Assembly (NCBI GenBank): GCA_031308135.1
Contig: JAHLJT010004567.1
Span: 136,972,991-137,036,990 of the forward strand
Direction of reading: 5' to 3'
Origin: Acheta domesticus
Lineage: Eukaryota; Arthropoda; Insecta; Orthoptera; Gryllidae
Length of the DNA stretch: 64,000 bases
In this document: positions 11,144-21,936 of the stretch, one piece after another
Numbering within the stretch: position 1 is the first letter of the stretch
Layout of the letters: each line of letters starts with the position of its first letter
Made by a program: the position numbers and the translations under genes
Notes under the pieces: model-generated
What the model saw: only the letters and a program-made list of their open reading frames with translations
Told to the model about the DNA's origin: nothing
Databases searched by the model: none

Positions 11144-11600
11144 GTGCCCGTTTCGAGCCCGTCGCCGCGCCGGCTCGCCCGTGCCGGCTTCGCCGCGCCG
11201 CCCGGCCCACATGGGGTGGATGTCCCGGCGGCGTGGAAGGGGAAAGGGAAGGGGGAGTGGGGGGAGTGTTTTTCGAAAGTTCACTTACCGTCGCTCCTAT
11301 TTATCCGATTTGCATGTTTGACACGGCGTTGGATTCTGGAAGCGTGTCGCCATCGCGCTATAAGCCCACATTTTTGAAATTGTTCCCGGAAATACGAGAA
11401 AAATTTTAAAAATCGAGTTTCTGCTAGTTTTTTTTGGAAAAAAGGGCTTCGTAGCGTAAATTCTATTATAAACAGGAGTCAAATGCCGTTTACAGATCGA
11501 AAATCGGATCATTTGTTCAGACGTTATCGGTAAAGTAAATTCCTGCTGATGGTGCTGCGATCTATTGAATTTTCCTACAAGTTTTTTTCGGTACATTTAG
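11144..11600 (+). repeat. Family G module S
   Basis: Inverted partner of 3,290-3,720, with the same CGGCGTTGGATTCTGGAAGC, CGCCATCGCGCTATAAGC and GC-rich GCCGGCTTCGCCGCG blocks. The open frames here reflect the GC-rich stretch and are not conserved in the partner. Confidence 0.7.
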
Positions 11601-12255
11601 CCTTAAGCAGGTTAATTTTGTATTTTACTGTCTTGCTACCGCGTACGCAGTAGAGAGAAAGTTATGTAATGCTGCAGGAAAAAAAACGGCGAATTTTTGG
11701 CAGAAAAAAACTTATTGTCGGGCCCTGGAAACGAAAAAGTGGGTAAATGCAGTTGCTAAATTTAGAAAAGGATCCTCTAACACGGTGGCGTAACCAGAAT
11801 CCGTTTTGTGGGTCTTTGATACCGAAAAATTGAATTACGGCAAAACGTCTGCCTATCCGTCTGTATGTCCGTCCATCCTAAACCGCTCAGCAGATTTTTC
11901 CCAAACTGGTATTCTTCAATCGATCTGACTGATGTCGCGGCCTATTAAATTTGAAACCGATATTTAAAATTTAGGGGTGCTTTACACGAAGCCCACGGGA
12001 CATTTTTAAAAATTAAAAAAAACTCCATCGTTTTTTATTTGTTTCTTTTTTTGTTGGAGAGTGTGAAGAACGTTTGAGAGAATGGTGCAGGTCTCATTTT
12101 CGTTGAAAACTCTAATTTTTCGAAAATTGCCAAAATTCAACATTTCTTCGCCGTTTTTCTACAACTACAATTGTGACGAAAGGGATTTTTTTCCTTTATG
12201 AAATGTGTTCCTTAAAAGATAGATTTTGAGTTCTTTTCGCGTAATTTTGCGTGAA
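11601..12255 (-). repeat. Family G fragment, diverged
   Basis: It repeats the left part of the 9.06-kb element in a more decayed form: GTTATGTAATGCTGC, AGTTGCTAAATTTAG, CGTCTGTATGTCCGTCC, then TTTTTCTACAACTAC. It fades out after GCGTAATTTTGCGTG. Confidence 0.6.
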
Positions 12256-13366
12256 AGTACTTGCGAGAAAGAACGTGCTGATTTAGCATCACTAGTTGTT
12301 TATATATTTATCCGTTTACGTAATTGTACTATAAAAGTAAATAAATAAATTTTATTTATACGCCTTCACAGTTGTAATACTAACCCATTCACGATGAGCA
12401 GTGTCGATTATGTATTAGTATAGAACTAAATGAGGTATTAAAATAGGCACTTACTGTACTTCTATCAGAAAATATAAATGACTACGAAAATAGTGTTGTC
12501 ATGGAAAATTTATAAGCAACGACACCGAACAGTCAAAACCAGTTTTAACGACACTGAAGGAACCGAGACTTTCGGTCGTTATCTCCGATTGTAAATATAA
12601 ACGGCTACGTAATGCCATATAATGCAACTTTTTACTCACAGAAATTAAATGGATGTTAAAAAATAATAAAGTTTAATACCAAAGACTCATTAGACGGTAA
12701 ATTGCTATTTCCATTACTAGGACAGAAAGTGAGTCTTTGGCGTACGAATGGAAAGTTGACGATTGAGGCGACGATGGGAGTGGAGTTGGACATTTTGAAA
12801 TGTACCCCAAGACACTTTGTACCAGTTTTGTTTATTGTTGTTTGCACGAATTAATGGAAACTTACAAGTGTATAATCTTGGGATCATTCCCAATAAGCCA
12901 GGCGGTAGCCATTTTAATTCATGTCGCCTCAGGTAATTTGCGTGATAAATTACTTTTATTTGGCCATGATTTCTCTGCTGTAGTAAGGTACGGCCAAATA
13001 CCGCTTTCCAAACCATAAGCAGTAAAAACAGGTAATAGTTTCAATCCTTAAGTGCTGAAAAATACTAAAATACAAATTATCTACTTGCTACAAATATAAT
13101 CCGTAACACGTAGTACTAATAGTGGCATTTACCTGTGACATTTACCAGTGGCATAACCTTGAAGTTCTCCTTACTCAAGCGTCGCCCGAAGTTGTTGCCT
13201 TTTTCTTCAAGAATTGGACCACTGATGGGCACATTGATTTCTCGTATTTAAACCACTTAAATAATGCTTTTCCAAATCTTGGACTTGCAAGATTTCGCTT
13301 GCTTCATTTTTAGTGGGTTTAATTTGAAAAGTCATTAGCATATTTCTTTTGTTCCATATAAACCCG
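12256..13366. other. Unassigned AT-rich DNA, no gene
   Basis: No recognisable element or gene. Short open frames at 12,650-13,310 show no similarity I can name. Confidence 0.4.
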
Positions 13367-13583
13367 GCAACAGATGGGTTGGGTCTGTGAGACCCACGAC
13401 GTAACAAAAATTGCAGCTAATTATGTGCAGATAACACCAGAAGCCTTTTTTGGTTCTCTACGTTTCTTTTATTTACAAATGAAACGTTCAGTGTGATAGT
13501 TATTGCTGAATAGGTTGTATAAGTGATTATATACGTAATTTGTTGCATGCTTGGGTCTCCCAGACCCAACCCATCCGTTCGTG
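13367..13583. repeat. Inverted pair of palindromic motifs, possible non-autonomous element
   Basis: TGGGTCT-GTG-AGACCCA (about 13,380-13,396) and TGGGTCT-CCC-AGACCCA (about 13,552-13,568) are 7+3+7 palindromes. Each has flanking AACCCATCYGTT in opposite orientation, so the two blocks form an inverted repeat about 215 bp across. Palindromes of this layout near an end are familiar from insect piggyBac-like elements; no TTAA borders were found here, so the family is inference. Confidence 0.4.
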
Positions 13584-13914
13584 TCAGTGTAATCGAGAAA
13601 GTACGCATTCGTATTATTAGGATTGCTTATTAATGTGATATAGATAATTATGTTATTTTTTAATAATATTACTTACAACTAAAGTCAAATTGAACCGTAA
13701 TGTCAGAAATGAGTAAACTTTTCCAGTGGTATGAAGAGGATGGTGTTAGGAAGGCTTCATTATGCCCTTCTTAAAAATGTATCAAATATTTTTTGATAAA
13801 ATAATAAATACATAATGTATAAACAATAATGTTGCTCTTATATCAAAATAACATCATGAAGTCCTCTAACAACGATATAAACAAAATATTTTCTATGTAA
13901 TTATTGTTTTTGAA
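13584..13914. other. Unassigned AT-rich DNA
   Basis: Nothing recognised between the second and third palindromic blocks. Confidence 0.35.
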
Positions 13915-13948
13915 CCCGGGTCTCTCAGACCCAACGCATCCGTGCGTG
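13915..13948 (+). repeat. Third palindromic block of the same type
   Basis: CGGGTCT-CTC-AGACCCA is followed by ACGCATCCGTGCGTG. It is in the same orientation as the 13,551 copy and shares its CAACNCATCCGT extension. Confidence 0.5.
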
Positions 13949-14334
13949 TTACATTTTTTCACCCATCCATTGCCGATCTAATTAAATTGTTAAATGTGAC
14001 ACACCTAATTCCTTCACCATGTCTTTATTCGTTTCTCCGTTTTCTAATATCCACATTATATAAGACTTTTCATTTGTAAACTTTTTCTCTCTTCTTTTGT
14101 GACATCGTTTCAATACGAGATTCGTATTGAAATACTCGTACACAGATGTGTTTCTCGCCGACAGTTGTGTTGATTTGGAATGACTAACACACTGAGGGTT
14201 CAGCAGTTGTCTATGCTTCGGTGGAGTCCATTATTCTGTGCTGTAGAGATTTTCCCTACCGATAAAAATTAGAGATACTTTGGCTCAGGAAGCGAAAAAG
14301 TGTTGTATTCATAATTGAGCCGATGAGAGCAACA
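13949..14334. other. Unassigned, no gene
   Basis: No conserved frame or repeat recognised. Confidence 0.35.
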
Positions 14335-15450
14335 GTGGTGTAAGTCAAATTTTGAAAGATTTGAGTTAGATGGACTGGTAGATGGTTCGAACATTGTTCC
14401 ATCACGGGCTAAAATGGTGTGAGTCAAACCTCAATGTTTCTTAGCTACAGGCCAACACAATGCAGAAGTAGCCAACAAGTTGTTCATCATGCATGCAATT
14501 GTGGTGTAAATCACAGGTGTGACGAAGCATCAGCTTCCAAGGGCTCCCAAGAAATAGCTTCTTATTTATCCGCACCCATCACAGAAGAGGCATCTCGAAA
14601 AAAAACAAAACATTTAATCGCTTTTAGTGATACGTGCACAGGTCAAAATCGCGACTTCAGAATTTCCCTCACGTAGTTGAAAATCTTGACAAAGCCCTAT
14701 TTTTCCATCACATTAGTATCTCAGACGAAAATTGTGCATACCATTTATTTGAATGTAACTCATAGTTTTCAGAAACGGTGTGTGCAAAAGTGGTAAAAGT
14801 CAAAAAAATAGTTAATTACTTAATTAATAAGCAATGCTTCAATCCAAAATATCTGTAGTAAGTTAAAATAATGTGTCCTTCTTTCATAACTCTTAAGGTC
14901 ATTTATTTTTAAGCATTATAGTTTTACAGCGTTTTTCGTTTACATGTCATTGTCCGGAAAGTATGTTTTTGAACTTACATCTCTTTTGCTCTCAACAGCT
15001 CAATTGATCCTCTTTACCGATGCCGTTCCTTGATCATTCAAAGCAAAGGATGTAGCTCAAAGTGATCTGTCGATATAAGCAATGTCGCAATAAATGACTT
15101 TTCAGTTACGGCGAGTGTCTGGTATTCGACCAGAACCTAACATTTTACCGTTATACCCTGTAGGTCATAAACACAGGTGTCGTTATAAACACTTTTGACG
15201 GTAGGCGAAGTTTTATTTTTACGTGGAGTGAAAAGCAGTCCTTGAGAAAGAAATTTTATAATGCCATCGTAATACTCACATTTTTTGAAACTTACTGCGG
15301 AAAGCAAAGAAACTCTGATGAAGATAAATTTACGTCATTCGATATAACCTTGCCGTCAATTATTACAATGAAAAATAATTCACAATCAAGAGATGTGGTG
15401 CAGAACTTGTCGCTTTTAAAGAGTTGCATCCTTCATCTATCGTGAATGAC
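14335..15450 (+). pseudogene. Decayed transposase-like frame (uncharacterised domain)
   Basis: The best-preserved part is 14,519-14,672. Its translation, CDEASASKGSQEIASYL then KHLIAFSDTCTGQNRDF, resembles the 'SDTCGGQNRN' block of a large family of uncharacterised, transposase-like insect proteins. I recall that family from memory and could not search it. Downstream sequence drifts across frames with several stops. A possible C-terminal remnant around 15,210-15,450 starts FTWSEKQSLRKKF. It would be a mobile-element gene rather than a host gene. No termini were found. Confidence 0.4.
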
Positions 15451-16290
15451 GTCAAAGTCCTCCTTTTAACCAAGAAAAATGCCAGAAAATCGGTGTCTTA
15501 ACACCAGTCTTAAATGGGATAATGAATGTATTACGAGTACCATAATTTTGGGACAAGATTTTGCCAATCCTTCAAAACAGGTATCTGAGTGTTTCTTAGA
15601 ATTTATACCCACTGTTATTAAAAAATCATCGTTATTTAGACAATTCTTCAAAGTAATATAATTTGATTTTAAAAATAGACAATGCGGAAGGAACGTGACG
15701 CTTCTATTTTATACCATGCTATTCCGTGCGAATATAACCTACATTTTAAGTAATACTCACTCTATAATAAATCAATCCTCTGCCAAATATACTGACACAC
15801 CTGAAAATTGAAAAAAAACATTCGAATCACGATGTGGGAAATATGTTTATTTTGTGACAGATATTCAGTAAGTTTTTCAGAGAAACAAACGTAACATTCT
15901 ATATATTTTAACTGATATATAAAGCTCCAACTCATTAATTTTTTAACACACAATTCGGATAGGAAAAGAAGAAACATTCAAGGTTGTCATTTGTTCGGGT
16001 CAAAAACCTTAAACCTTTAGAAGCATTCAGCAAGAACTGCTCTATTGTTTTCATGTTCTTATTCTCTCCGCACTATTCACTTGTTCTTCGACCCCACAGT
16101 TTCCTTGTTCATCAAATCACTAGTTCTTTTTTTACCCTACGTTATTCTTTTCTTCTCCTCCATTCTACCGCTGCGTGGTTCATGATGCGTGTCGACAGTC
16201 TCATTTCCTCTGATCCTTTTCTATTCGTGAGTTTTTTCTGCTCGCGCTGTCTCGTTTTTTAAACGCGTTTTAAAAATTCAAACGCTTTAA
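15451..16290. other. Unassigned, no gene
   Basis: Short AT-rich frames only; the pyrimidine-rich 16,050-16,260 stretch has no clear identity. Confidence 0.4.
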
Positions 16291-16420
16291 AATGCGTGCT
16301 TTTATTTCCCCGGCCGCTGGCGCGGGTCGTGGGGGGGGGGGGACACGCGCGAATCTCCGCCGGGCAGCGGCGCGGGGCGGAGGTGGAGGCCGGCCGTGAT
16401 TGGTGGCTTTGCATGGTGGT
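16291..16420. other. CpG-rich patch
   Basis: GC-rich sequence with a run of 12 G near 16,330 and GCGGCGCGGGGCGG. It stands out from AT-rich flanks, but no promoter element or gene could be assigned. Confidence 0.4.
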
Positions 16421-16767
16421 TAGTGGTCGCCAAATTTAATCGGTAATGAGCGCTCCAAAAGTTATGGGTAGTTGCGAGCGGGCAACTGGCGATGGACGAA
16501 TTTTATGATCAGATCCTTCGGTGATTTTTGCAACCTGTTTTTATTTTTGAGTCGCCTTAGAGTTTTTTTGTAATGTCTAGGGCTGATGTTGATGATTCTA
16601 TAGCTGTAATGTCATTGTGATAACAATGTGGTAGATGTGAACGTGGTAGATAAAAGAAAATAATATTTTCATCAGTCGTTGATATTATTGCCCTGTATTT
16701 ATGAATTTGGCATTTATATAATATTTATCGGGCTGATTACGTTTACATCTCAGAGAATATTTAAAGT

Positions 16768-16769
<2 letters not shown>

Positions 16770-16843
<74 letters not shown>
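16770..16843. repeat. Compound microsatellite (CT)n(AT)n
   Basis: About 17 CT units (16,770-16,804) run into about 20 AT units to 16,843. The open frame across it, giving SLSLSL and IYIYIY, is an artefact. Confidence 0.97.
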
Positions 16844-16845
<2 letters not shown>

Positions 16846-17050
16846 TGGATGGCGCCAATCTACACGTCGGTTTGCGGAGAATTAATCAGAAAATCCCGAA
16901 TAACTACCAGAGCAGCCGGCCGCAAGAATTATCCTCCAGACAGCGCCTGGATTTCTTCCAACTTCCAGCTAGTGTGAAAAATCTGCTAACGAACCCTACT
17001 CGAGGCTCCAACTCTAGAGCCTCCCAGCCTCAGTCACTCCAGAGACCGCA
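16844..17050 (-). mobile_element. SINE family 1, copy C, partial
   Basis: It shares GCAGCCGGCCGC.AGAATT.TCCTCCAGACAGCG and CCAGCTAGTGTGAAAAATC with the family. The B-box region is degraded and the 3' half is missing. It begins directly at the microsatellite, which may have replaced the rest. Confidence 0.6.
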
Positions 17051-17125
17051 GTACAAAATTATACATACAAAAATACACTCTAGAATGACTAGAGTGTAGG
17101 ATGAAAGTTATAAGAACCGCGAGAA

Positions 17126-17749
17126 TTTTTACAACTAGATAGAACAGTTAAAAAGTGGTTGAGGCTCAGGACCGACAAACATCGTTCTGGCGGTATCAGC
17201 AGGAAAAGTCTTATTCACTGTGTTTGGAGACGCTGTAATTACGTTTTTTTGCTATTGTCTTGAAGAACAGCATATAATAAACGGCCAATACTGTTTAGAT
17301 ATGCTTTTGAACCAGGTGCAGCCAGTGATGAGAGAGAAACGTCGTGCATTGTACCGTGGTGTGATTGTCCATCAAAACAACGCACGTCCTAACACTGCTC
17401 ATGAAAGCCGTGAATCCATCGAAAAAATGGGTTGGGAAGTACTGCTTCATCCCCCATACTGCCTCGATTTATCACCTGATTTCCATTTGTTTGGTCCACT
17501 GAAGCAGGCATTACGTGGGAAGAAATTCCAGGGTAACGAGGTTGTCAACAATTTTGTGGGAAAATGGTTTAAAAACCAAAATAAGGGTTCTTTGCAGCCA
17601 TTATTTAAAAAAAGCTGGTAACCCGTTGGAACAAGTGCAGAAATAATGGTGGGAAATATGTCAAAAAATAGGAAAAGTTCTGTTTTGTAAAATTAAACGT
17701 TTATATCTCCAGATCAATTTGTCTCTTTAATTATTGAACGTCCCTCGTA
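17126..17749 (+). mobile_element. 5'-truncated mariner element
   Basis: The 3' end is present: TTATTGAACGTCCCTCGTA (17,731-17,749) matches the TACGAGGGNNGTTCAATAA-type terminal repeat known from mariner relatives, reverse complemented. No matching 5' repeat is seen; upstream sequence is SINE copy C. The transposase remnant covers only the C-terminal half. Confidence 0.8.
17166..17636 (+). pseudogene. Mariner transposase C-terminal fragment
   Basis: From about 17,190 the frame reads SAGKVLFTVFGDAV, the block around the first catalytic Asp (kept, codon 17,229; the usual Trp before it is Gly). The second Asp is Asn (QNNARPNTA, codon 17,376). The DFHLFGPLKQALRG block follows, but one residue is missing before the third Asp (codon 17,478), leaving 33 instead of the canonical 34 residues between. 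The displayed open frame starts at a GTG in mid-protein, so it is not a real start. The gene is dead by truncation, substitution and deletion. Confidence 0.85.
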
Positions 17750-18195
17750 ATATGAGCATGATACTTTTAGTGCGTATTTCCCTGGTGAATAATATGGTTT
17801 TAAATAAATACTGTAGGAACGAAAGCAAGAAGTCAACGCTCGCGCCGTCCACTTTCACAGTGCTTGCCCTCGAGGTGTTGGGTGTTCGCTCGCGCGGGGC
17901 AGTTCATCGCGTATCCCGCTCCTATCTCCAGCGTTAATGTTTCCGGCGCGGCCCCTGCGTGGGCGCCAACGCACCTAACGGTACGAAGGGAATATAATAA
18001 AGCAGAAGAAAATGGGAAACGGAGGGAAACACAAAAACAGGTAGCCCGCTACGGGGGGTGGGGGGGAAGAAGGGAGGGGACGAGGTCAAGGAGGTGCGGT
18101 AGCGGAGCGATGCGACGGAGGCCCAGCGGCGAAACAGGTTGTTTTTTTGTTTTTTTTTCAATTTCCTCCACAAGAATCGTTGGCGAGGCGTTCGT
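17750..18195. other. GC-rich unassigned DNA
   Basis: CpG-rich around 17,830-18,130, including G-runs near 18,054-18,080. No gene recognised. Confidence 0.4.
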
Positions 18196-18196
18196 T

Positions 18197-18690
18197 TATT
18201 AACCGTCAACTGGTGACGTGCCTTCGAATTTCTGTTAGCGGTGACGTGCGGTCACTGTGACCGAAAAAGTTTTAGACTTATTATATTCGTTATTTTATTT
18301 CACTTCAATTTTTTTTCACGTTAACAAAGGCATAGTAAAGAGAAAAATCGAAGAGTTTGTAGTTTATATAATAAACAGAAAATATAATTTTTAATTACTC
18401 ACTGAGAGAATTTCAGGTCTTATATTGCTCCATATTTTTTCTTCATAGTTGACGACTGAAGTACTCATAGAAGGGCTTTGAAACGATATTGACTACATAC
18501 AACTACATTGATTACATAATTCACGAAATTGATGACATAAAACAACCTTTATTGTAATAAAAAATACACTGTTAAATGAAAATTATTTACTAAGTGTGAA
18601 CGTGCATTACCAAATATAAACTTCTACTACTGGTAAGATGCGGTCATCGAGACCGATCCGTAACTTCAACCGATTCTCAGACGCTAACGG
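18197..18690. mobile_element. Candidate piggyBac-like non-autonomous element
   Basis: The left border reads TTAACCGTCAACTGGTGACG, with TTAA as expected for a piggyBac target. A palindrome CGGTCA-CTG-TGACCG lies at 18,249-18,263, and a related one CGGTC-ATCGA-GACCG at 18,641-18,655. The right border with a second TTAA was not found, and the inverted match of the termini is weak. The interior is AT-rich and non-coding. Confidence 0.4.
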
Positions 18691-18829
18691 CTGCAACTAG
18701 ATAAGCTACCACACATTCAAACATTGTCTAGAAAGAGATAAGAAGGAACTGTAAACCAAAACTTACTGCGTTGCACCGGTCGAAAGGACAGTGAGTTAGG
18801 GATAGTACAAGTATGTACTCGCGTTATAT

Positions 18830-19110
18830 TTTCTCAAGAACACGTCTCTTAAAAATTGTAGACAGCAGTCAATCTTGAAATATTTTATTCCACAAAAATT
18901 TAATGTAATCTTACACTTATTTTTTCAAATCTTCAACGACGTTTCGGGAGCTTTTGCGCCCCTCATCTTCAGGTCTAAAGACACAATAAAATTAGTCTTA
19001 ATCTCTAAATGTATACCTTAGCCTAAGTTCAGCTATATATAATTATCATATATACACAAAGTTACTGTTTTACAAATTTTAAAGGGACGTGTTCTCAAGA
19101 AAAAATAACA
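18830..19110. repeat. TIR-bounded repeat with Penelope-like motif
   Basis: TTCTCAAGAACACGTCTC at the left is matched by the reverse complement of 19,070-19,103 (TTCTTGAGAACACGTCCC), giving TIRs of about 30 bp. Inside, 18,937-18,971 on the minus strand reads CTGAAGATGAGG then CTCCCGAAACGTCG. This CTGANGA...GAAAC layout is known from Penelope-like element repeats and hammerhead-type motifs. A close copy of the left half lies at 61,240-61,400. Identity as a Penelope derivative is inference. Confidence 0.5.
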
Positions 19111-20514
19111 ACTAAAGAAGACAGCATAAAATAGAACAAAACAAATGTTCTCGCATTTAAATCCTTCGTGGCTTTCGCGGAAGAATTGGGCCTGCACGCC
19201 TTAAATCGTAGAGAAAGGAAGATACTTCTTTCTTTATGCTTAAATTAACCAATTTACAGAATGCATTTTTGGTCGTTTCACTAAGTAAGCAAAATTTTGC
19301 TTAATGTTTTTAAAAATATGTTTTGTTTTGTTTTTGTTTGAATGTGGTTTCTTACCCATTCACTCGCCAATTTATACTTTCATTCGCACAGACACAATGT
19401 GAACCATGCGAAAAAATGTCCGAGGGAAAATAAAATGCCTACAAGATGGTTTCTATTTTTGTAGCTTACGTCTTTATTTACAATAGTATCCTTGTGTAAT
19501 ACAAGACGAAGCGTTTGGAAAATTGTTCGCACTTCTATCATTTGTTTTTATGAAATTGCGTCTGGGACCACGGTCGAAACCTTTTGTACATTTGTGTCAA
19601 ATACAGCCAACTTCGTTTCGTAGCCAGTTTGGTTTTGGACATAGCCAGACGTTGCATGGAGCCAAATCAGAGAATTGCATTGCTGATCAAGCACCACCAT
19701 ACTCCTTTTGGTTGAGATATCGCATACAACCTTCGTCTTATACACCTGCTCATTATCGTGCAATTGACTTCACGTTGTTTGTTGCTAGTATTCTGATCGG
19801 CATCAGAAAAAAAATAAGAAAAAAAGGACCCGTCCAATAAAAAAATATTTGCAAAAACAAATGAGCAACAGGTTTTGGCTATTATGTCTTATCGTGCACT
19901 TCCTAAAGGAATCTCTTTACTGCCGTGAGAACATGGGAAACGATTATTCAAATATCTACATTCCCTCGAGAGCTCAAGAAAATGTCCACAGAGAGTGAAG
20001 CAACATTTAAGCGGTTTATGTCGATAGAAGGAAATAAGTGTTTAACCCCTTTGTAAATTAGAGGCCGACCATAGAAGGGCAAACGTAAATTGGGGTACAT
20101 AGTACCTCATCCCTTTCCAGGTAAAAGTGGAAGTGACGCTTTATTTGCGAAGAACATTTTCATAACCATTATTTTTAAATTAGAACTCCTTTATCAATTT
20201 TCCAGACAGGATTGGCATATTTCTTTCGGAATCTAGTTTGATTAAAGTTAGTTTTCATTCATAGGAATCATTCGTGGACTGAATGAATTCTGCTTATCTT
20301 GCCATTTTAATATTCTTCCTTTTTCTCTGCTAATATTCTATAACGCTGCTCATGATATTTGCACACCCTTCTAGTACTTTCTTTACTTTTAATTTTGATA
20401 TAGAAGCGAGTCTGGAAGATTTTCAATACGGCGTAAGGAAAATCTGGTCAGCAGCCCGATGGCAGCCCCTTTAACAGGCTTATCTGCTTAATCAGTCTCT
20501 TTCCTTACCTAGAT
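19111..20514. other. Unassigned, one weak repeat match
   Basis: No gene recognised. The part at 19,855-20,010 (ACAAATGAGC.ACAG.TTTTGGCT, GAGAGCTCAAGAAAA) resembles 62,015-62,190, which also lies downstream of a copy of the 18.83-kb repeat. The two stretches may be parts of one larger old element. Confidence 0.4.
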
Positions 20515-20732
20515 TGGTTTGGTTCCCAATTTACGTGTAGAATTAGATAGAAATTTTCGCGAAAATACATGAAGGGACTATTTGGTCCCCAATTTACATG
20601 TAGCATTAGAAAGCAATTTTCGCAAGAATAGATGAGGGGATTATTTGGTCCCCAATTTAGTGTAGAATTAGAAAGCAATTTTTGCGAGAATAGATGAAGG
20701 GAATTATTTGGTCCCCATTTTACATACGGCCA
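20515..20732. repeat. Minisatellite, 62-63 bp unit, about 3.4 copies
   Basis: Units start with TTTGGTYCCCAATTTA at 20,518, 20,581, 20,644 and 20,706. Each contains AATTAGAAAGCAATTTT and GAATAGATGAAGGGA with modest divergence. No coding role is apparent. Confidence 0.93.
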
Positions 20733-21082
20733 ATTTAAGTCCAAGTGCATCGCAAAGGGCCATCTCAACCTCTCCGCGCCCTCCGTTCCCCGGCGGCATA
20801 CCGCTCCACGGGCCAACGCAGAGCCGTGCGAACTCCGGAGATGGTAGCGCACGGAACGAGGAGCAACGCCCTTAGGCAATACCTTCAATTACTAATAGTA
20901 GGTAATGGCTTAGGGCCCTTTGGGATGCATCAGGCCCGGCGCACCTCACTGTTCGCCGACCGGTCGGTGCCGTGGAGACCGCTTTCTGGCCCAGTCCCTG
21001 ACTCAGCGTTGAATTGGCGGGTCAGGCGAGTCCCTCAGGTCCCTCATTCGGTGCCAAGGGTCCCATAGACGTCTATTTTTGA
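20733..21082. other. GC-rich unassigned DNA
   Basis: Moderately GC-rich with open frames on both strands, none recognised. It borders the SINE tail at 21,083. Confidence 0.4.
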
Positions 21083-21636
21083 AAGGATTGATGATTGTTA
21101 GTGATTCCAGGAGTATCAACGTCATTAGTCCCGTAAGTGTAGCGCATGTTTTTTTCATCGGGAGGTAGGGGTGATGTTCCCCCGCTGGATGGCGGGAACC
21201 GGCTCCGACCTACCGTCGACTAGCGGGGTTTTCCCAAACCAGATATCTCCCACCAGCGGGGTCCCGCCCCAGCCGGGACAAGCTCTAAGCTCTCGACCGG
21301 TCTCCCGGCAGTGGTAGTATAGTGCATGTTAGTGAAAGTGTCTGTGTGTAAGGGGTGAGGCTAGGACAAGCAAGAGGAAGGGAAGATCGTGCGCGATCCA
21401 TGGCCCGCTTGTTAGGGTACTACTCCGATATTCGCCTGGCGGTGATGGCAGAAACCACGGAAAACTACCGATCAGAGCAGCCGGCCACTAGAATTGTCCT
21501 CCAGACAGCAACTGAATTCGACCTAGCTGACAAGCTTGATTCGAAAATCCCGTCGTCGGGACTGTAACCTTGGACCTCTTGGTCAGAGGCACTGCAGTGA
21601 TATCAATTGATGCCGAGTCACCTCTGCCCAGGGGCG
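21083..21636 (-). mobile_element. SINE family 1, copy D, near full length
   Basis: The tail GATTGATGATTGTTAGTGATT sits at the left and the tRNA-like head (GGTGACTCGGCATCA, rc) at the right. The body carries the shared blocks AGCCGGGACAAGCTCTAAGC, AAACCACGGAAAACTACC and TCCTCCAGACAGC. At about 550 bp it is among the most complete copies. Confidence 0.8.
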
Positions 21637-21936
21637 GATCCAGATGATCATTTGGGGGGGGGGACTCATTTTACTACTGACGAGAAAGTTGTATGATGAG
21701 GGAAAGTGTGCATCAACTTGGACTCTCTCAAATGTTTTTAAAACGTTCGTATTAATTTTAAAATATATTTAGAACATTTTTTTCTAAATGTAATTTTGTT
21801 CTATATAAATGTCTTCTATATATATCTAAATATTACAAATTATTTCCGATTTTATATATTTCTTACATATTCTTTCTGTTACATTACATATTTATGTACA
21901 TATTTTGACATTTAATACTACATTTTTTCCCGTCTC
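21637..21936. other. AT-rich DNA starting with GGGGCGGATCC
   Basis: AGGGGCGGATCCAGATGATC followed by a run of 11 G resembles a terminal sequence that recurs in animal DNA transposons. That is recalled from general knowledge; no second terminus was found. The rest, to 21,930, is AT-rich without features. Confidence 0.3.
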
